From positions 1,990,001-2,054,000 of the forward strand of contig NZ_CP025536.1 in assembly GCF_002953735.1 (NCBI RefSeq): 64,000 bases of DNA. The letters are read 5' to 3'. The notes beneath the pieces are model-generated. The model searched no databases, had not been told where the DNA came from, and saw only the letters and a program-made list of their open reading frames with translations. Shown one piece after another: positions 1 to 10,156 of this stretch (position 1 is the first letter of the stretch; every line of letters starts with the position of its first letter). This DNA comes from Streptococcus pluranimalium. GTDB taxonomy: Bacteria > Bacillota > Bacilli > Lactobacillales > Streptococcaceae. The position numbers and the translations under genes were made by a program.

Positions 1-1062
1 ACCTGAGTAAGAGCCAATCTTGTTCTCGTCCATCATCTTGACACGGAGGACCTGACTTGCTGGAATGTAAATCATCTCACCTATTGTATAAACCACCGCT
101 GCAAGCATGATTGGTAGCAAGGTCTTGAAAGTAAGTGCCGCAAAAATCCCTGTCGCAAAAGTGCTAGCTCCTAATATCAACTGAGGCAACAGTTTCATTT
201 TCTCTGTCAAACGGTTAAATGTCGTCATCAAAAGGACAATCAGGACGGTGTTGATAAGTACTGCCAAACTAAGCAACTTAGGTCCACTGATAATAATGCC
301 AAAGAGATCAGTTTCCTGATACAAGGTTTTATAGTGAATCGGCAGGTAGTTATCAATCTGTCCCCAAACTGCCGCAAAGAGGATGGTTCCCATAGTGTAA
401 ACCATGAAAGTCTTATCTTTGATAACTTCGCTATAATTTTTAAAAGTAGCCAATACTCCTCGACCATGAGCAAAAACAAAATCTTCTGGACGCGTTTCTT
501 CAAATTTCCAGAGCATAATCAGGTATGAAAAGGCTGCAATAGCTGTCATGACGAGAAGCAATTCGAAGAAATGATGGTCATAGAAAACACCTGCAATGCC
601 TGCTCCCATCATAACAGCTACATTAATCAGCCAGTAGTTGATTGTATAGACAAAGCGACGATTTTCCTCGGTCGTCAAGTCAATCAACATAGCTTCATAA
701 GCAGGATGGGCAAAATTGGACGCCACTTCTACAATAAAAATCCCCACAAACGTCAAAACAGGCTCAACATGTCCTGGGAGATTAGCAAAAGTTGTTAATA
801 CGTAACCCAGTAAGACCCCTAAATTGCCGAGATCCGTTACTTTTTTACGACCTAGTGAATCCGATAAATGTCCACCGTACAAGATGCCAATAAAACTAAC
901 AACCTGCGTCACAATAACGAGTAAACCCGTGATAAAAGCTCCAAAATACTGAACATAATACATGGACATAAACGGAAAAATAGCACTTCCTAAAATGATA
1001 GAAATAAAGCGCAATTCTTCCCGCCACTGCAATTGCTTGGGCAGGGTAAAAAATTCTTTCAT
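1..1062 (-). CDS. LmrP-like MFS multidrug exporter (3' end beyond window)
   Basis: Read on the minus strand, the frame is open from an ATG at 1062 to the window edge (354 codons), so the C-terminus is missing. The protein is a chain of hydrophobic helices. The MFS motif A lies in the loop after helix 2 (GGHLSDSLGRKK, residues 63-74). Several stretches recall lactococcal LmrP, such as NLPGHV and the spacing of helices. LmrP-type proteins are proton-driven exporters of hydrophobic cations and drugs in the cytoplasmic membrane. The gene follows mutL in the same direction with only about 37 bp between them, so co-transcription is likely. The substrate cannot be read from sequence. Confidence 0.85.
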   Translation of the reverse strand, partial: MKEFFTLPKQLQWREELRFISIILGSAIFPFMSMYYVQYFGAFITGLLVIVTQVVSFIGILYGGHLSDSLGRKKVTDLGNLGVLLGYVLTTFANLPGHVEPVLTFVGIFIVEVASNFAHPAYEAMLIDLTTEENRRFVYTINYWLINVAVMMGAGIAGVFYDHHFFELLLVMTAIAAFSYLIMLWKFEETRPEDFVFAHGRGVLATFKNYSEVIKDKTFMVYTMGTILFAAVWGQIDNYLPIHYKTLYQETDLFGIIISGPKLLSLAVLINTVLIVLLMTTFNRLTEKMKLLPQLILGASTFATGIFAALTFKTLLPIMLAAVVYTIGEMIYIPASQVLRVKMMDENKIGSYSG

Positions 1063-1099
1063 AATCTCCCTTTACAACTAAGTTGACAATATTGTAAAC

Positions 1100-3073
1100 C
1101 TAATATTTTCCTAAATCCCTTAAACTGGTATGATTTTCCTGAATCCTTCTAAACATTTTTTCCATATCCGACGATGAAAAGTTAATCAAAACAGGACGTC
1201 CATGTGGACAATTATAAGGATTTTGACACTTAGACAATTGGTAAATTAAATTTCGTGCAGAATAATCATCAATAATGTGATTAGCCTTGATTGATCGTTT
1301 ACAAGACATCATGATAGCAAGTTCAGCTCGATACTTTTTGATTGAAACCTCATTAGTCAACAATAGCATATCACACATCTCATAAACCCCAGACTCAATC
1401 TCCTCTTCCTTCATCCAGATAGGATGCTCACGCAAGATAAAGGTGTTATCCCCATAGGCTTCAAGATAGATACCAACCTGATTCAGAAGGGGCATTTTCT
1501 CTTGTAAATTCAAAAAGTCAGCCGCGGAAAATTCAAACAAGTAAGGTACTAAAAGTTGTTGTAACGAACTGTCAACATCACCGATTTTATCACGATAGTA
1601 CTCATACTTAACCCGTTCTTGAGCAGCATGCTGGTCGATGATATAAAGACCGCCCTTACCTTGGGCAAAGAGGTAGGTTCCATGCATCTGACCAAAATAA
1701 TCTAATTCTGGAAAAGTTGACGTTTCTTCATTTTCTAAGTTTTCAATTAAGCGATTGATTTTGGTTTTATTTTGAAAATCAAGACTACCATGTTCTTCAT
1801 TTTCAAGAAAATTTTGGTTACGCTCTGCAAATTTGATATTGGGACTTTGGTTGACAGTAACTTTGTCAGGGTTGTCAATTTGATTGACGTGGTTGTCAAC
1901 GTCGTCAACTTCGACTCGGTCAAATTGAACAGGCTCTTCTAAAACACTTGGTCTTTCAACAAAATCCTGTTTCTCAGCATCGTAATAGATATTAGATTGT
2001 TTCAATGACAAGCTAGTTTGAATAGGTTTGTCGGCTTTACGAGTAGCTGATTTAGCTAAATTCTCCAAAGCATCTGGAATTAAATCCTGTTCTTTAAGCG
2101 ATTCCTTAATGGCTGTACTAATCAAGGCCATCAATTCACGCTCTTTTGAAATGCGAACTTCTTGCTTTGTAGGATGGACATTAACATCAGCAAGGTAAGG
2201 GTCAATCTGAATATCAACGACAGCAATCGGAAAACGTCCCACCATCAACTTGGAGCCATAGCCATCCAAGATGGCACGGTTTAACAAGAAATTCTTGATG
2301 TATCGCCCATTGATTAAAAGCGTAATATAATTACGATTGGCACGTGTTAACTCAGGCAAACTAACATAGCCCGAAACTTCAAAGTCTAAATCAGCTGTCG
2401 AAATCTCAACCATTTTCTTGGCTGTGTTAAGACCGTAAATGCCCGCAATAGCTTGTCTTAAATCCCCTGTCCCAGCGGTCTGAGTAACCTGGCGGCCATC
2501 ACTAGTTAAGGTGAAAGCAATATCAGGATGAGCCAAACTCAATCGGTTGATAATATCTACAATATGCGCCAATTCAGACTGCAAACTTTTTAGGTATTTT
2601 AGACGAGCAGGTGTATTGTAAAAGAGATTCTCAACCGAAATCTTAGTCCCTCTGGGACGTGAAATTGTCTCAATAGACTCGATATGACCACCTTTTGCAA
2701 ATAAGGCTGTTCCGCTAGCCTCATCTTCGCTTGCAGTTTCCATGGTCAAATAGGAAATAGAGGCTATGGAAGGTAAGGCCTCACCGCGAAACCCTAGCGT
2801 TCTAATACGAAATAAGTCAGCCTGATTTTTGATTTTACTGGTGGCATGACGACGTAAACTCAACTCTAGGTCATCACGACTCATTCCGATGCCATTATCG
2901 GTAATAACAATTTTTTGCAGTCCAGATTCTTCAATATCAATGCTGATTTGGTTGGCTTCTGCATCAATGGCGTTTTCCACCAACTCTTTGACAACACTAG
3001 CAGGTCGTTCAATGACCTCACCAGCAGCAATCTGATTGGCTAAAATTTCTGGTAATTCAATAATTCTACTCAT
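1100..3073 (-). CDS. mutL: DNA mismatch repair protein MutL
   Basis: MutL couples MutS mismatch recognition to strand removal. The N-terminal GHKL ATPase (about residues 1-330) shows [24 protein letters not shown] and RGEAL. A poorly conserved, Asp/Asn-rich linker follows. The C-terminal domain has the metal-binding endonuclease signature [12 protein letters not shown] near residue 480 and CPHGRP near the end, so this is the nicking type of MutL found in bacteria without MutH. Length (657 aa) is normal. An extended -10 promoter lies about 30 bp upstream. mutS lies upstream on the same strand but is separated by a structured 315-bp gap, so the two may be transcribed separately. Confidence 0.97.
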   Translation of the reverse strand: MSRIIELPEILANQIAAGEVIERPASVVKELVENAIDAEANQISIDIEESGLQKIVITDNGIGMSRDDLELSLRRHATSKIKNQADLFRIRTLGFRGEALPSIASISYLTMETASEDEASGTALFAKGGHIESIETISRPRGTKISVENLFYNTPARLKYLKSLQSELAHIVDIINRLSLAHPDIAFTLTSDGRQVTQTAGTGDLRQAIAGIYGLNTAKKMVEISTADLDFEVSGYVSLPELTRANRNYITLLINGRYIKNFLLNRAILDGYGSKLMVGRFPIAVVDIQIDPYLADVNVHPTKQEVRISKERELMALISTAIKESLKEQDLIPDALENLAKSATRKADKPIQTSLSLKQSNIYYDAEKQDFVERPSVLEEPVQFDRVEVDDVDNHVNQIDNPDKVTVNQSPNIKFAERNQNFLENEEHGSLDFQNKTKINRLIENLENEETSTFPELDYFGQMHGTYLFAQGKGGLYIIDQHAAQERVKYEYYRDKIGDVDSSLQQLLVPYLFEFSAADFLNLQEKMPLLNQVGIYLEAYGDNTFILREHPIWMKEEEIESGVYEMCDMLLLTNEVSIKKYRAELAIMMSCKRSIKANHIIDDYSARNLIYQLSKCQNPYNCPHGRPVLINFSSSDMEKMFRRIQENHTSLRDLGKY

Positions 3074-3388
3074 ACTGACCTCGCTTTACATTGCTAACTA
3101 TTATATCACAAATAGGCAGTCATCTTGGACATTAAAAAGGGAAGCATAAAGACCCCCTTTAACTAAAAAAGATTCGTTTTCCCACCCTGCATAGCTCAGA
3201 AGATCTCCTAGATCTTTTGAGGTTTCAGATAGAAAAAGCATAGCTTTTATCTACGGTTCTAGGTCTAGCTCCGAGCGTAACGCGCGAACGAAACAGCCAT
3301 TCAACCACTGCGTTAGGATGTTAAAACGAACTCTATTTTGAAAGGTTGGACTTTTTGCCCAGACTCTTTTGAGGTTTTTTAGAAACCA
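3074..3388. other. mutL-mutS intergenic region with stem-loops, no gene
   Basis: No convincing ORF is visible in this 315-bp gap. It holds the mutL extended -10 box at 3100-3108. A bulged hairpin spans 3227-3252 (AGAT..AAAAGC / GCTTTT..ATCT), and an AGATCT repeat lies near 3200-3216. A degenerate hairpin with a TTGGACTTTTTGCCCAGA core lies at about 3343-3366 and may be the mutS terminator on the minus strand. From memory, some streptococci carry a cold-shock gene between mutL and mutS; none is present here. Confidence 0.6.
3100..3108 (-). promoter_or_regulatory. mutL extended -10 promoter
   Basis: On the minus strand the sequence reads TGATATAAT, a TGN extended -10 box. It sits about 27 bp from the mutL start codon. 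No good -35 box is seen at the matching distance, which is normal for extended -10 promoters. Confidence 0.6.
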
Positions 3389-5944
3389 TCATAGTAGTTT
3401 TTTTAATTCGAATAAGGTATTCATAGCTTCCATTGGTGTCAGATTGAGAACATCAACTTCTTCAAGTCGAGCCGCTAATTCTGAGTAAGCCTCATCTGAA
3501 AAAAGAGAGAGTTGCCCTACTGGTTCTTCCACAAGATGATTTGCCATAGACTCAGATTGAGACTCTGTTTTTAACGTCGCCGAATGGCTCTCTAAATCTT
3601 GCAAGATATGATCAGCCCTTGTTAGGACAGAAGACGGTAAACCAGCAATCTTAGCCACATGAACACCGTAAGACTTGTCAGCTGGGCCTTCCGAGATTTT
3701 ATGGAGGAAGGTCACCTCTCCTTTCTCTTCTAAGGTTGCAACATGGACGTTGACAAGTCTTGTCAATGTTGTTGACAAGTCTGTCAACTCATGATAATGC
3801 GTAGCAAACATAGTTTTTGCCTTAATCTTGTTATGGATATGCTCAATAATAGACTGTGCCAAAGCCATTCCATCATAAGTTGCTGTCCCACGCCCCAATT
3901 CATCAAAGAGAATTAGAGAGTCTACAGTTGCACGTTTAATGGCCTGATTAGCTTCCATCATTTCCACCATAAAGGTTGATTGCCCTGAAATCAGGTCATC
4001 TGCAGCACCAATACGAGTAAAAATAGCATCGAAAATAGGTAAATTGATGGTCTCAGCTGCGACATAACCACCCATCTGAGCCATGACTACTGACAAGGCT
4101 AACTGCCTCATATAGGTTGATTTACCACTCATATTGGGGCCCGTAATCAGTTGAATACAGGTCTCTTGGTCAAAGTGGATGCTGTTTGGAATGTAAACTT
4201 GAGTTCCCATAACTTTTTCAACAACCGCATGTCGTCCTTCAACGATTTCAATAAGATGTTGGTCATTAAAGATAGGTCGTACATAATGATTGGTTTCAGC
4301 CACGACCGCTAAACTTTGCAAGACATCAACCTTTGCTAAAACTTTTGCCAAGGTTTGCAAACGATCGATATAGGTTTCCACACGCGCTCTGATACGCATA
4401 AAAATCTCATATTCTAAATTGGCAGATTGCTCACGTGCCTCAAGCATATCCCCCTCAATCTTAGCTAATTCAGCTGTTCCGAAGCGCTCAGAGTTTTTCA
4501 AGGTTGCTTTTCTAAAGAAATAATCAGGTACAAGTGATAGATTAGAATTGGTCACATGGAAATAGTAACCATCCTTTTTATTATAATCGATTTTAAGGGT
4601 AGAGATACCAGAAGCTTGACGTTCCTTGGCTTCAATATCCGCAATCCAAGCTCGTCCTTCTTTCATGACCTTACGATAGTGGTCCAAGGTTTCATCAAAG
4701 CCAGTTCGAATAATACCACCCTCTGAAATGGTCGCAGGGGCATCTGGGTCAATAGCTAAGCAAATCAAAGATTCTAAATCAGGAATGCTGTCAATCTCAC
4801 CGTCAACCTTGTCAATAATATCGACTTCAAAAGCTGATAAAACAGCTTTTATAACTGGAACCTTTGCCAAGGTATTTCCTAATTGTAAAAGATCCTTAGG
4901 AGAAGCCTTTCCAAAGGACACACGGCTGGCCAAACGCTCAATATCATAAACCCCTTTTAGACTTTCCGTTAAATCACTACGATTGATAAAATCATCTAAA
5001 AAGGCTTGAATAATATCCTGGCGTTCTTCAATGTCTTCAAAACGGATAAGCGGACGGTCAATCCATTGGCGCAAGAGACGCATTCCCATGGCTGTCTTGG
5101 TCTCATCAAGGAGCCAAAAAAGACTTCCATGTTTTTTCCCAGTGCGAGCATTCTCCAGTAAATCCAAACTAGACTTAGTAGCATAGGTCATTTGTAGGTA
5201 ATCCTTAACCTCATAATGCACCAAGGTCTGAATATGCTTGAGTTCTCTCATTTGAGTCCGATGCACATAAGAAAGTAGCTTTGAAGCACTGGCCTGTTCC
5301 AGAGTATTCAAATCATCTGAAATCAAATCGCTGTCTTCAAAAACTTGACTTTCATAAGATAAAATCAAATTCATCTGCTTAACAAAGACTTCCTTGTCCT
5401 CATCTGTCAGTTCAAAACCAATAACCAGTTCTTTCGCCCTAAGATTCTGGATTTCACTTTTGACTGTTAGAAAGTCAGTCAGAAGCGTAACCATAAACTC
5501 ACCAGTTGCCAAGTCCATATAGGAAAGTCCGTACTGATTACCGTCAAAGTCTAATGACACCAAAAAGTTATTGGCACTATCTGGCTTGCTCGAATCCACT
5601 GCCGTCCCCGGAGTAATCACCTGAACAACATCACGTTTAACAACACCAACAGCTTGCTTGGGATCCTCCATCTGCTCAGCAATTGCGACCTTATAACCCA
5701 TTTCTACCAAAACATCGATGTAGGCTTGAGCAGAATGATAGGGAACACCTGCCATCGGAATCGGATTCTCAGCATTTTTATTACGACTAGTCAAGCTAAT
5801 CTCTAAAATCTGAGCCGCCTTGACCGCATCCTCATAGAATAATTCATAGAAATCCCCCATGCGAAAAAGTAAAAAAGCATCTGGATAGTCAGCTTTAATA
5901 TCCAGATACTGTTGCATGCCAGGAGAAATTTTTTCTTTTACCAT
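3389..5944 (-). CDS. mutS: DNA mismatch recognition ATPase MutS
   Basis: MutS binds mismatches and small loops and recruits MutL. The N-terminal mismatch-contact motif MGDFYELF is at about residues 29-36. The ABC-type ATPase domain has Walker [10 protein letters not shown] near residue 602, the Walker B/signature region [12 protein letters not shown], and THYHEL. The 851-aa length is standard for MutS1. The C-terminus ends with the short helical tail seen in streptococci. It starts 11 bp after argR on the same strand, so argR-mutS are probably one transcript. Confidence 0.98.
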   Translation of the reverse strand: MVKEKISPGMQQYLDIKADYPDAFLLFRMGDFYELFYEDAVKAAQILEISLTSRNKNAENPIPMAGVPYHSAQAYIDVLVEMGYKVAIAEQMEDPKQAVGVVKRDVVQVITPGTAVDSSKPDSANNFLVSLDFDGNQYGLSYMDLATGEFMVTLLTDFLTVKSEIQNLRAKELVIGFELTDEDKEVFVKQMNLILSYESQVFEDSDLISDDLNTLEQASASKLLSYVHRTQMRELKHIQTLVHYEVKDYLQMTYATKSSLDLLENARTGKKHGSLFWLLDETKTAMGMRLLRQWIDRPLIRFEDIEERQDIIQAFLDDFINRSDLTESLKGVYDIERLASRVSFGKASPKDLLQLGNTLAKVPVIKAVLSAFEVDIIDKVDGEIDSIPDLESLICLAIDPDAPATISEGGIIRTGFDETLDHYRKVMKEGRAWIADIEAKERQASGISTLKIDYNKKDGYYFHVTNSNLSLVPDYFFRKATLKNSERFGTAELAKIEGDMLEAREQSANLEYEIFMRIRARVETYIDRLQTLAKVLAKVDVLQSLAVVAETNHYVRPIFNDQHLIEIVEGRHAVVEKVMGTQVYIPNSIHFDQETCIQLITGPNMSGKSTYMRQLALSVVMAQMGGYVAAETINLPIFDAIFTRIGAADDLISGQSTFMVEMMEANQAIKRATVDSLILFDELGRGTATYDGMALAQSIIEHIHNKIKAKTMFATHYHELTDLSTTLTRLVNVHVATLEEKGEVTFLHKISEGPADKSYGVHVAKIAGLPSSVLTRADHILQDLESHSATLKTESQSESMANHLVEEPVGQLSLFSDEAYSELAARLEEVDVLNLTPMEAMNTLFELKKLL

Positions 5945-5955
5945 GGTTAATCCTT

Positions 5956-6393
5956 CTACAGTTGTGCTGAGATATCTTGGTAAATTGCTTCTGCAGTCTC
6001 CTCATTCTGACAAATGACCAAGAGGGTATCTGCTCCCGCAACGGTACCTAAAATATCTTTTCGATTTTCTTGATCAATCGCATTGGCCAACACGTCTACT
6101 TCCCACAAATTGGTACTTAGCACTAACATAAATTGTACTTTAGCTATTTTATTTATCAAAGGAGCTATTTGACTCCCAAAATGACCTGTGACATGATCTG
6201 TCAAACTATAATAAAGTTTGCCGTCTTCGCTACGCAACTTTATCAAACCAATTTCACGTAAATCGCGTGACAAGGTTGCTTGAGTCACAAAGATAGCTTT
6301 TTCTTCAAGGTAAGCCCTGATTTCTTCTTGTGTCCCTATTTGATGGTTTTCGATAAGACGTTTTATTTCTTCTTGTCGCTGTACTTTACTCAT
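5956..6393 (-). CDS. argR: Arginine repressor family protein (ArgR paralogue 1)
   Basis: ArgR proteins are hexameric regulators of arginine synthesis and breakdown. The N-terminal winged helix carries the signature [15 protein letters not shown] (residues about 37-51). The C-terminal oligomerisation and ligand domain reads GADT at residues 120-123, where arginine-sensing family members have GDDT. One of the two acidic ligand-binding residues is therefore replaced by alanine. Length (145 aa) is slightly short but complete. It is divergent from argS, and a palindrome sits in the shared promoter region. It probably heads the argR-mutS transcript. A second ArgR lies at 56194-56679. Confidence 0.93.
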   Translation of the reverse strand: MSKVQRQEEIKRLIENHQIGTQEEIRAYLEEKAIFVTQATLSRDLREIGLIKLRSEDGKLYYSLTDHVTGHFGSQIAPLINKIAKVQFMLVLSTNLWEVDVLANAIDQENRKDILGTVAGADTLLVICQNEETAEAIYQDISAQL

Positions 6394-6424
6394 GTTACAT
6401 CCTCTATATCAAACTCGTACTAAA

Positions 6425-6433
6425 ATTATATCA
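6425..6433 (-). promoter_or_regulatory. argR extended -10 promoter
   Basis: The minus strand reads TGATATAAT about 32 bp upstream of the argR start. The palindrome at 6439-6458 occupies the position where a -35 box would lie, so a protein bound there would compete with polymerase. Confidence 0.55.
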
Positions 6434-6438
6434 AAAAA

Positions 6439-6458
6439 AAATGCTATTTTCAGCATTT
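6439..6458. promoter_or_regulatory. Inverted repeat between argR and argS, possible operator
   Basis: Arms AAATGCT and AGCATTT are separated by ATTTTC. The outer TG and CA positions and the 18-20 bp size resemble an ARG box, but the internal bases fit poorly. On the minus strand the hairpin is followed by a T-run, so it could instead act as a terminator of antisense transcription. Confidence 0.4.
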
Positions 6459-6508
6459 ATCAAATTTCCTATAAATTCCCCTAGACTACCAAGTTTTAGC
6501 TAAAAATA

Positions 6509-6517
6509 TGTTAAAAT
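6509..6517 (+). promoter_or_regulatory. argS extended -10 promoter
   Basis: TGTTAAAAT lies 30 bp before the argS start, followed by a short leader ending in the AGGAG ribosome binding site. The leader is too short for a T-box. Confidence 0.55.
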
Positions 6518-6547
6518 AGTTGTGAGAAAAAAATAACAGGAGATATC

Positions 6548-8239
6548 ATGACAGATAAACAATTAATTGCTTCAGAACTCTCCAAGGTCTTAACAGACTT
6601 GGATCAAGAAGCTATTGAAAATTTACTTGAAAAACCTAAAAATGCTAGCATGGGAGACCTTGCCTTTCCAGCTTTTTCATTAGCGAAAGTCTTGCGTAAA
6701 GCACCAAATATGATTGCAGCTGAAATCGCTGAACAAATCAATGCTTCTGCTTTTGAAAAAGTCCAAGCTGTTGGTCCGTACATCAACTTCTTCCTGGACA
6801 AAGCAAAAATTTCAGGACAAGTCCTTTCTGATGTCATTGAACATGGTAGCCACTACGCTGACCAAAACCTTGGGAAAGGTCGTAATATCGCTTTTGACAT
6901 GTCTAGCCCTAATATCGCTAAACCATTCTCAATTGGTCACTTACGTTCAACCGTTATCGCTGATAGTTTGGCTAATATCGTTGAAAAATTGGGCTACAAA
7001 CCTGTTCGTATTAACCACCTCGGCGACTGGGGTAAACAATTTGGGATGCTCATTGTTGCCTACAAAAAATGGGGAGACCAAGCTACCGTCGAAGCCAACC
7101 CAATTGCAGAACTTCTAAAACTTTATGTTCGTATCAATGCTGAAGCTGAAGACAATCCATCGCTTGATGAAGAAGCTCGTGAATGGTTCCGCAAATTGGA
7201 AGCTGGGGATGAAGAAGCCGTTGCTCTCTGGCAATGGTTCCGTGACGAAAGTCTAGTAGAATTTAACCGCCTTTACAAAGAACTTGATGTTGACTTTGAT
7301 TCTTACAATGGCGAAGCCTTCTACAACGATAAGATGGACGAAGTCGTTGATCTTCTAGAAGAAAAAGGGCTCCTTCAAGAATCGCAAGGTGCCCGAGTGG
7401 TTAATCTTGAAGAATATGGTATTGAACATCCAGCTCTTATCAAAAAATCAGACGGTGCAACACTCTATATCACACGTGACTTGGCTGCAGCTCTTTACCG
7501 TAAACGTACTTATGATTTTGCACAATCCATCTACGTTGTTGGAAATGAACAGTCTGCCCACTTCAAACAACTCAAAGCTGTTTTGAAAGAAATGGATTAC
7601 GACTGGTCAGATGATATGCACCACGTAGCATTTGGACTTGTTACCAAAGAAGGTAAGAAATTATCAACTCGTAAAGGTAATGTCATCCTTCTTGAGCCAA
7701 CTATCGCTGAAGCGGTTAGTCGTGCGCAATCTCAAATAGATGCTAAAAATCCTAACCTTCCTAACAAAGAAGCTGTTGCACATGCTGTTGGTGTTGGAGC
7801 TATCAAATTCTACGATCTCAAAACAGACCGTATGAATGGTTATGACTTTGACCTTGATACCATGGTTTCTTTTGAGGGTGAAACAGGACCTTACGTTCAA
7901 TACGCTCATGCTCGTATCCAGTCAATCTTGCGTAAAGCAGACTTCAAACCAACAACAGAAGCCAGCTATAGCCTCTCTGACAACGAAAGCTGGGAAATTA
8001 TCAAGTTAATTCAAGACTTCCCACGCGTTATCAGACGTGCCTCAGATAACTATGAGCCATCAATCATTGCGAAATTCGCTATCAACTTGGCCCAAAGCTT
8101 TAACAAATATTACGCGCACACACGCATTCTGGATGACAATCCAGAACGTGACAGTCGTCTTGCTCTCTCATACGCAACCGCAACTGTCCTCAAAGAAGCC
8201 CTTCGTCTCCTTGGCGTTGAAGCACCTAATGAAATGTAA
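6548..8239 (+). CDS. argS: Arginyl-tRNA synthetase
   Basis: Class I synthetase that charges tRNA-Arg in the cytoplasm. The Rossmann-fold HIGH element appears as SIGHLRST (about residues 130-137), and the KMSKS-like loop as KKLSTRKGN. An N-terminal Add-1 domain precedes the catalytic core, and the C-terminal anticodon-binding domain ends in [13 protein letters not shown]. Length (563 aa) is normal. The start ATG follows AGGAG at a good distance. It is divergent from argR and ends at a strong hairpin terminator. Confidence 0.98.
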   Translation: MTDKQLIASELSKVLTDLDQEAIENLLEKPKNASMGDLAFPAFSLAKVLRKAPNMIAAEIAEQINASAFEKVQAVGPYINFFLDKAKISGQVLSDVIEHGSHYADQNLGKGRNIAFDMSSPNIAKPFSIGHLRSTVIADSLANIVEKLGYKPVRINHLGDWGKQFGMLIVAYKKWGDQATVEANPIAELLKLYVRINAEAEDNPSLDEEAREWFRKLEAGDEEAVALWQWFRDESLVEFNRLYKELDVDFDSYNGEAFYNDKMDEVVDLLEEKGLLQESQGARVVNLEEYGIEHPALIKKSDGATLYITRDLAAALYRKRTYDFAQSIYVVGNEQSAHFKQLKAVLKEMDYDWSDDMHHVAFGLVTKEGKKLSTRKGNVILLEPTIAEAVSRAQSQIDAKNPNLPNKEAVAHAVGVGAIKFYDLKTDRMNGYDFDLDTMVSFEGETGPYVQYAHARIQSILRKADFKPTTEASYSLSDNESWEIIKLIQDFPRVIRRASDNYEPSIIAKFAINLAQSFNKYYAHTRILDDNPERDSRLALSYATATVLKEALRLLGVEAPNEM

Positions 8240-8267
8240 TAAGCTAAAAATCACGTCTTGTAGACTG

Positions 8268-8312
8268 CACCCCAAATGTTAGACATCACATCTAACCATT
8301 GGGGTGTTTTTT
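8268..8312 (+). terminator. argS terminator, resembling an insertion-sequence end
   Basis: CACCCCAA pairs with TTGGGGTG, then after a two-base mismatch GTTAGA pairs with TCTAAC, followed by a T-run. The bases GCACCCC and TTAGACA recall, from memory, the terminal repeats of some IS3-family elements, so the terminator may be a leftover IS end. Confidence 0.8.
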
Positions 8313-8475
8313 ATAAAACTAATCGTATGGAGATAAATTAGTAATATATCATTAAAAAATGCGAGATCAAAAGAAAGACATTGACAAGGATGTCAACCTA
8401 CTCTATCCTTTAGTATAAGCTTTTGTAGATTTACTCAAACCTCTAATCACATCATCTGCCTTTTGATGATGAAAA

Positions 8476-8484
8476 TGTTATAAT
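8476..8484 (+). promoter_or_regulatory. ohr extended -10 promoter
   Basis: TGTTATAAT lies 25 bp before the ohr start codon. No OhrR-type regulator gene is adjacent. Confidence 0.6.
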
Positions 8485-8509
8485 GAGGTTAGAAATAGGA
8501 GGTACTGAT

Positions 8510-8956
8510 ATGTCAAATTATCAAAAAATCTATGAAACTTCTGCTGTTAACACTGGCGGTCGTAGCGGTATTAGCTATATTGAAAACAGTAGTTTTCAAG
8601 TCACAATCTCAAGCCCTAAAGAAATGGGTGGCGATGGCAATGGTACAAATCCTGAACAATTGTTTGCACTTGGTTATTCAGCTTGTTTCAATAGTGCTTT
8701 GGAAGTTGTCCTTGGACTAGAAGGTATCAAAGCTAAATCAATGATTACCCAACGCACACAACTTCTCAAAGCAGACGGTCCTGATTTCAAACTCGGCGTT
8801 GAAATCGAAGTCTCTGTTGATGGTAAATCAGCAGATGAAGCTAAAGAGCTCGGTGAAAAAGCTCATAAAGTATGTCCTTACTCTAAAGCGACACGTGGCA
8901 ATATCGATGTTACCATCATCGGTGTTGACTATGATGCAAGTAAGGAAGCTAGATAA
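8510..8956 (+). CDS. ohr: Organic hydroperoxide resistance protein (Ohr/OsmC family)
   Basis: Ohr is a cytoplasmic thiol peroxidase that reduces organic hydroperoxides. The two catalytic cysteines are visible in GYSACFNSAL and VCPYSKATRGN, and the second motif is typical of the Ohr branch rather than OsmC proper. The ATG at 8510 follows AGGAGG with 6-7 bp spacing. The longer frame beginning at 8483 overlaps the promoter and is rejected. The protein is 148 aa, close to the family norm. It stands alone with its own extended -10 promoter and a strong terminator. Expression is probably induced by peroxide, but no regulator is nearby. Confidence 0.93.
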   Translation: MSNYQKIYETSAVNTGGRSGISYIENSSFQVTISSPKEMGGDGNGTNPEQLFALGYSACFNSALEVVLGLEGIKAKSMITQRTQLLKADGPDFKLGVEIEVSVDGKSADEAKELGEKAHKVCPYSKATRGNIDVTIIGVDYDASKEAR

Positions 8957-8972
8957 GCTTATATCATTTAAA

Positions 8973-9005
8973 AGAAGGTTGACAACTCTGTCAACCTTCT
9001 TTTTT
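8973..9005. terminator. Bidirectional terminator between ohr and yitT
   Basis: Perfect 12-bp inverted repeat (AGAAGGTTGACA / TGTCAACCTTCT) with a 4-bp loop and T-runs on both strands. It serves the converging ohr and YitT genes. Confidence 0.9.
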
Positions 9006-9006
9006 A

Positions 9007-9879
9007 CTATTTATCATAATTTTTTCGTCTAATTTTGAAATCCGAAGACACTACTTCGTCGATATTTAGAACTGAAATAAAGGCATCTGGATCTAGTTCT
9101 GCCAAAATATCTTTGACGTCACGAACTTCATTAGGATTCAAAACGACATAAAGAACATCAAAACCACGTCCAGTATAGGCACCCTTACCTTGCAAATAAG
9201 TTACCCCTCGATTAATTTCTTGTAAAATAGCTGAAGCAGCCTTGTCTGATTCCTTGGTGATAATCAGCATACCACGAACCATGTAACCACCATTTTGCAC
9301 AACTGTCAAAACTTGACTAAATACAAAACTAGCTATCAAGGTATAAAGCATGTGTTTGAAATCGATATAAACTAAGGAGGATGATAAAACCAAAACATCA
9401 ATCAAAAGTAAGGTTTGTCCCAGTTTCATCCCCATCTTTTCTTCCAAAACGCGACCAACAATGTCTGTTCCGCCAGTCGTAGCACCATATCGAAAGACAA
9501 TCCCACTACCTGTCCCTGCAAAAATACCAGCTATAATCGCGACCAACATCATGTCGTCCTGCAATCCCAACTCAATTGGAACACGTTGCCAAATCCATAT
9601 AAATATTGACATGGTCACCGTTCCATAAATGGTTAATAGCAGTGATTTTTTGCCAAAAACATGAGCTCCTAAGACAAACAAGGGCAGGTTAATGAGCAAT
9701 GATGATAAAGCAGGATCTACACCAAAAAGGGCATGGAGAATCAAGGTAATCCCTGCGACCCCACCTTCAGCAAGATGATTTGCCATGTTGAAATTCACAA
9801 AACCAAATGTATATAACGCTACACCCAACGTAATCCAAATCAGATGAATGCTATCTGACAAATGCCACCTAAACTTCAT
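9007..9879 (-). CDS. YitT family membrane protein (DUF2179), copy 1
   Basis: A 290-aa protein with about five to six N-terminal transmembrane helices and a soluble C-terminal domain of about 80 residues (DUF2179, from about 205: GMLIITKES..., ending VVSSDFKIRRKNYDK). The motif RYGATTGGTDIVGR between helices is the hallmark of the YitT family. The biochemical function is not established. A second family member lies at 10153-11091, and the two are related but not close copies. A promoter at 9900-9928 suggests it is transcribed separately. Confidence 0.85.
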   Translation of the reverse strand: MKFRWHLSDSIHLIWITLGVALYTFGFVNFNMANHLAEGGVAGITLILHALFGVDPALSSLLINLPLFVLGAHVFGKKSLLLTIYGTVTMSIFIWIWQRVPIELGLQDDMMLVAIIAGIFAGTGSGIVFRYGATTGGTDIVGRVLEEKMGMKLGQTLLLIDVLVLSSSLVYIDFKHMLYTLIASFVFSQVLTVVQNGGYMVRGMLIITKESDKAASAILQEINRGVTYLQGKGAYTGRGFDVLYVVLNPNEVRDVKDILAELDPDAFISVLNIDEVVSSDFKIRRKNYDK

Positions 9880-9899
9880 ATTGATACCTCTTTTTGATA

Positions 9900-9928
9900 A
9901 TCATATTTTATCCTTATAAAAAGAGCAA
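9900..9928 (-). promoter_or_regulatory. Promoter of YitT copy 1
   Basis: On the minus strand TTGCTC (-35) and TATGAT (-10) are separated by 17 bp. The ribosome binding site AAAGAGG follows before the ATG at 9879. Confidence 0.55.
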
Positions 9929-10129
9929 AAAGCTCCTTTTACTATTCTATTTAAGAATCTTCAAATAGAGAAAACTCACCTAAATATTTATCAGACAAAC
10001 CACTGAATGCTGTCCCATTTTAGCCTAATTTAAAAACTTTTAAAGTATCTTTGTTTTTACCATTACCGAGTCTGATTTAAAACAGATAACTCCTAACAGC
10101 ATCGCTCTTTCAATTCTGGAATCAGGTTG
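9929..10129. other. Gap between the two yitT genes, no gene seen
   Basis: AT-rich sequence without a plausible ORF or RNA gene. The 3' edge holds the hairpin described next. Confidence 0.5.
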
Positions 10130-10156
10130 GAACAGTCTATCCCCAGACTGTTCTAA
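10130..10156 (-). terminator. Hairpin at the end of YitT copy 2
   Basis: GAACAGTCT and AGACTGTTC pair around TATCCCC-type loop bases. The hairpin overlaps the stop codon on the minus strand. No long T-run follows, so termination may be weak. Confidence 0.45.

Noticed and set aside
240..503. 87-codon minus-strand frame
   Set aside because: It is an out-of-frame shadow inside the LmrP-like exporter gene, whose own frame is open over the whole region.
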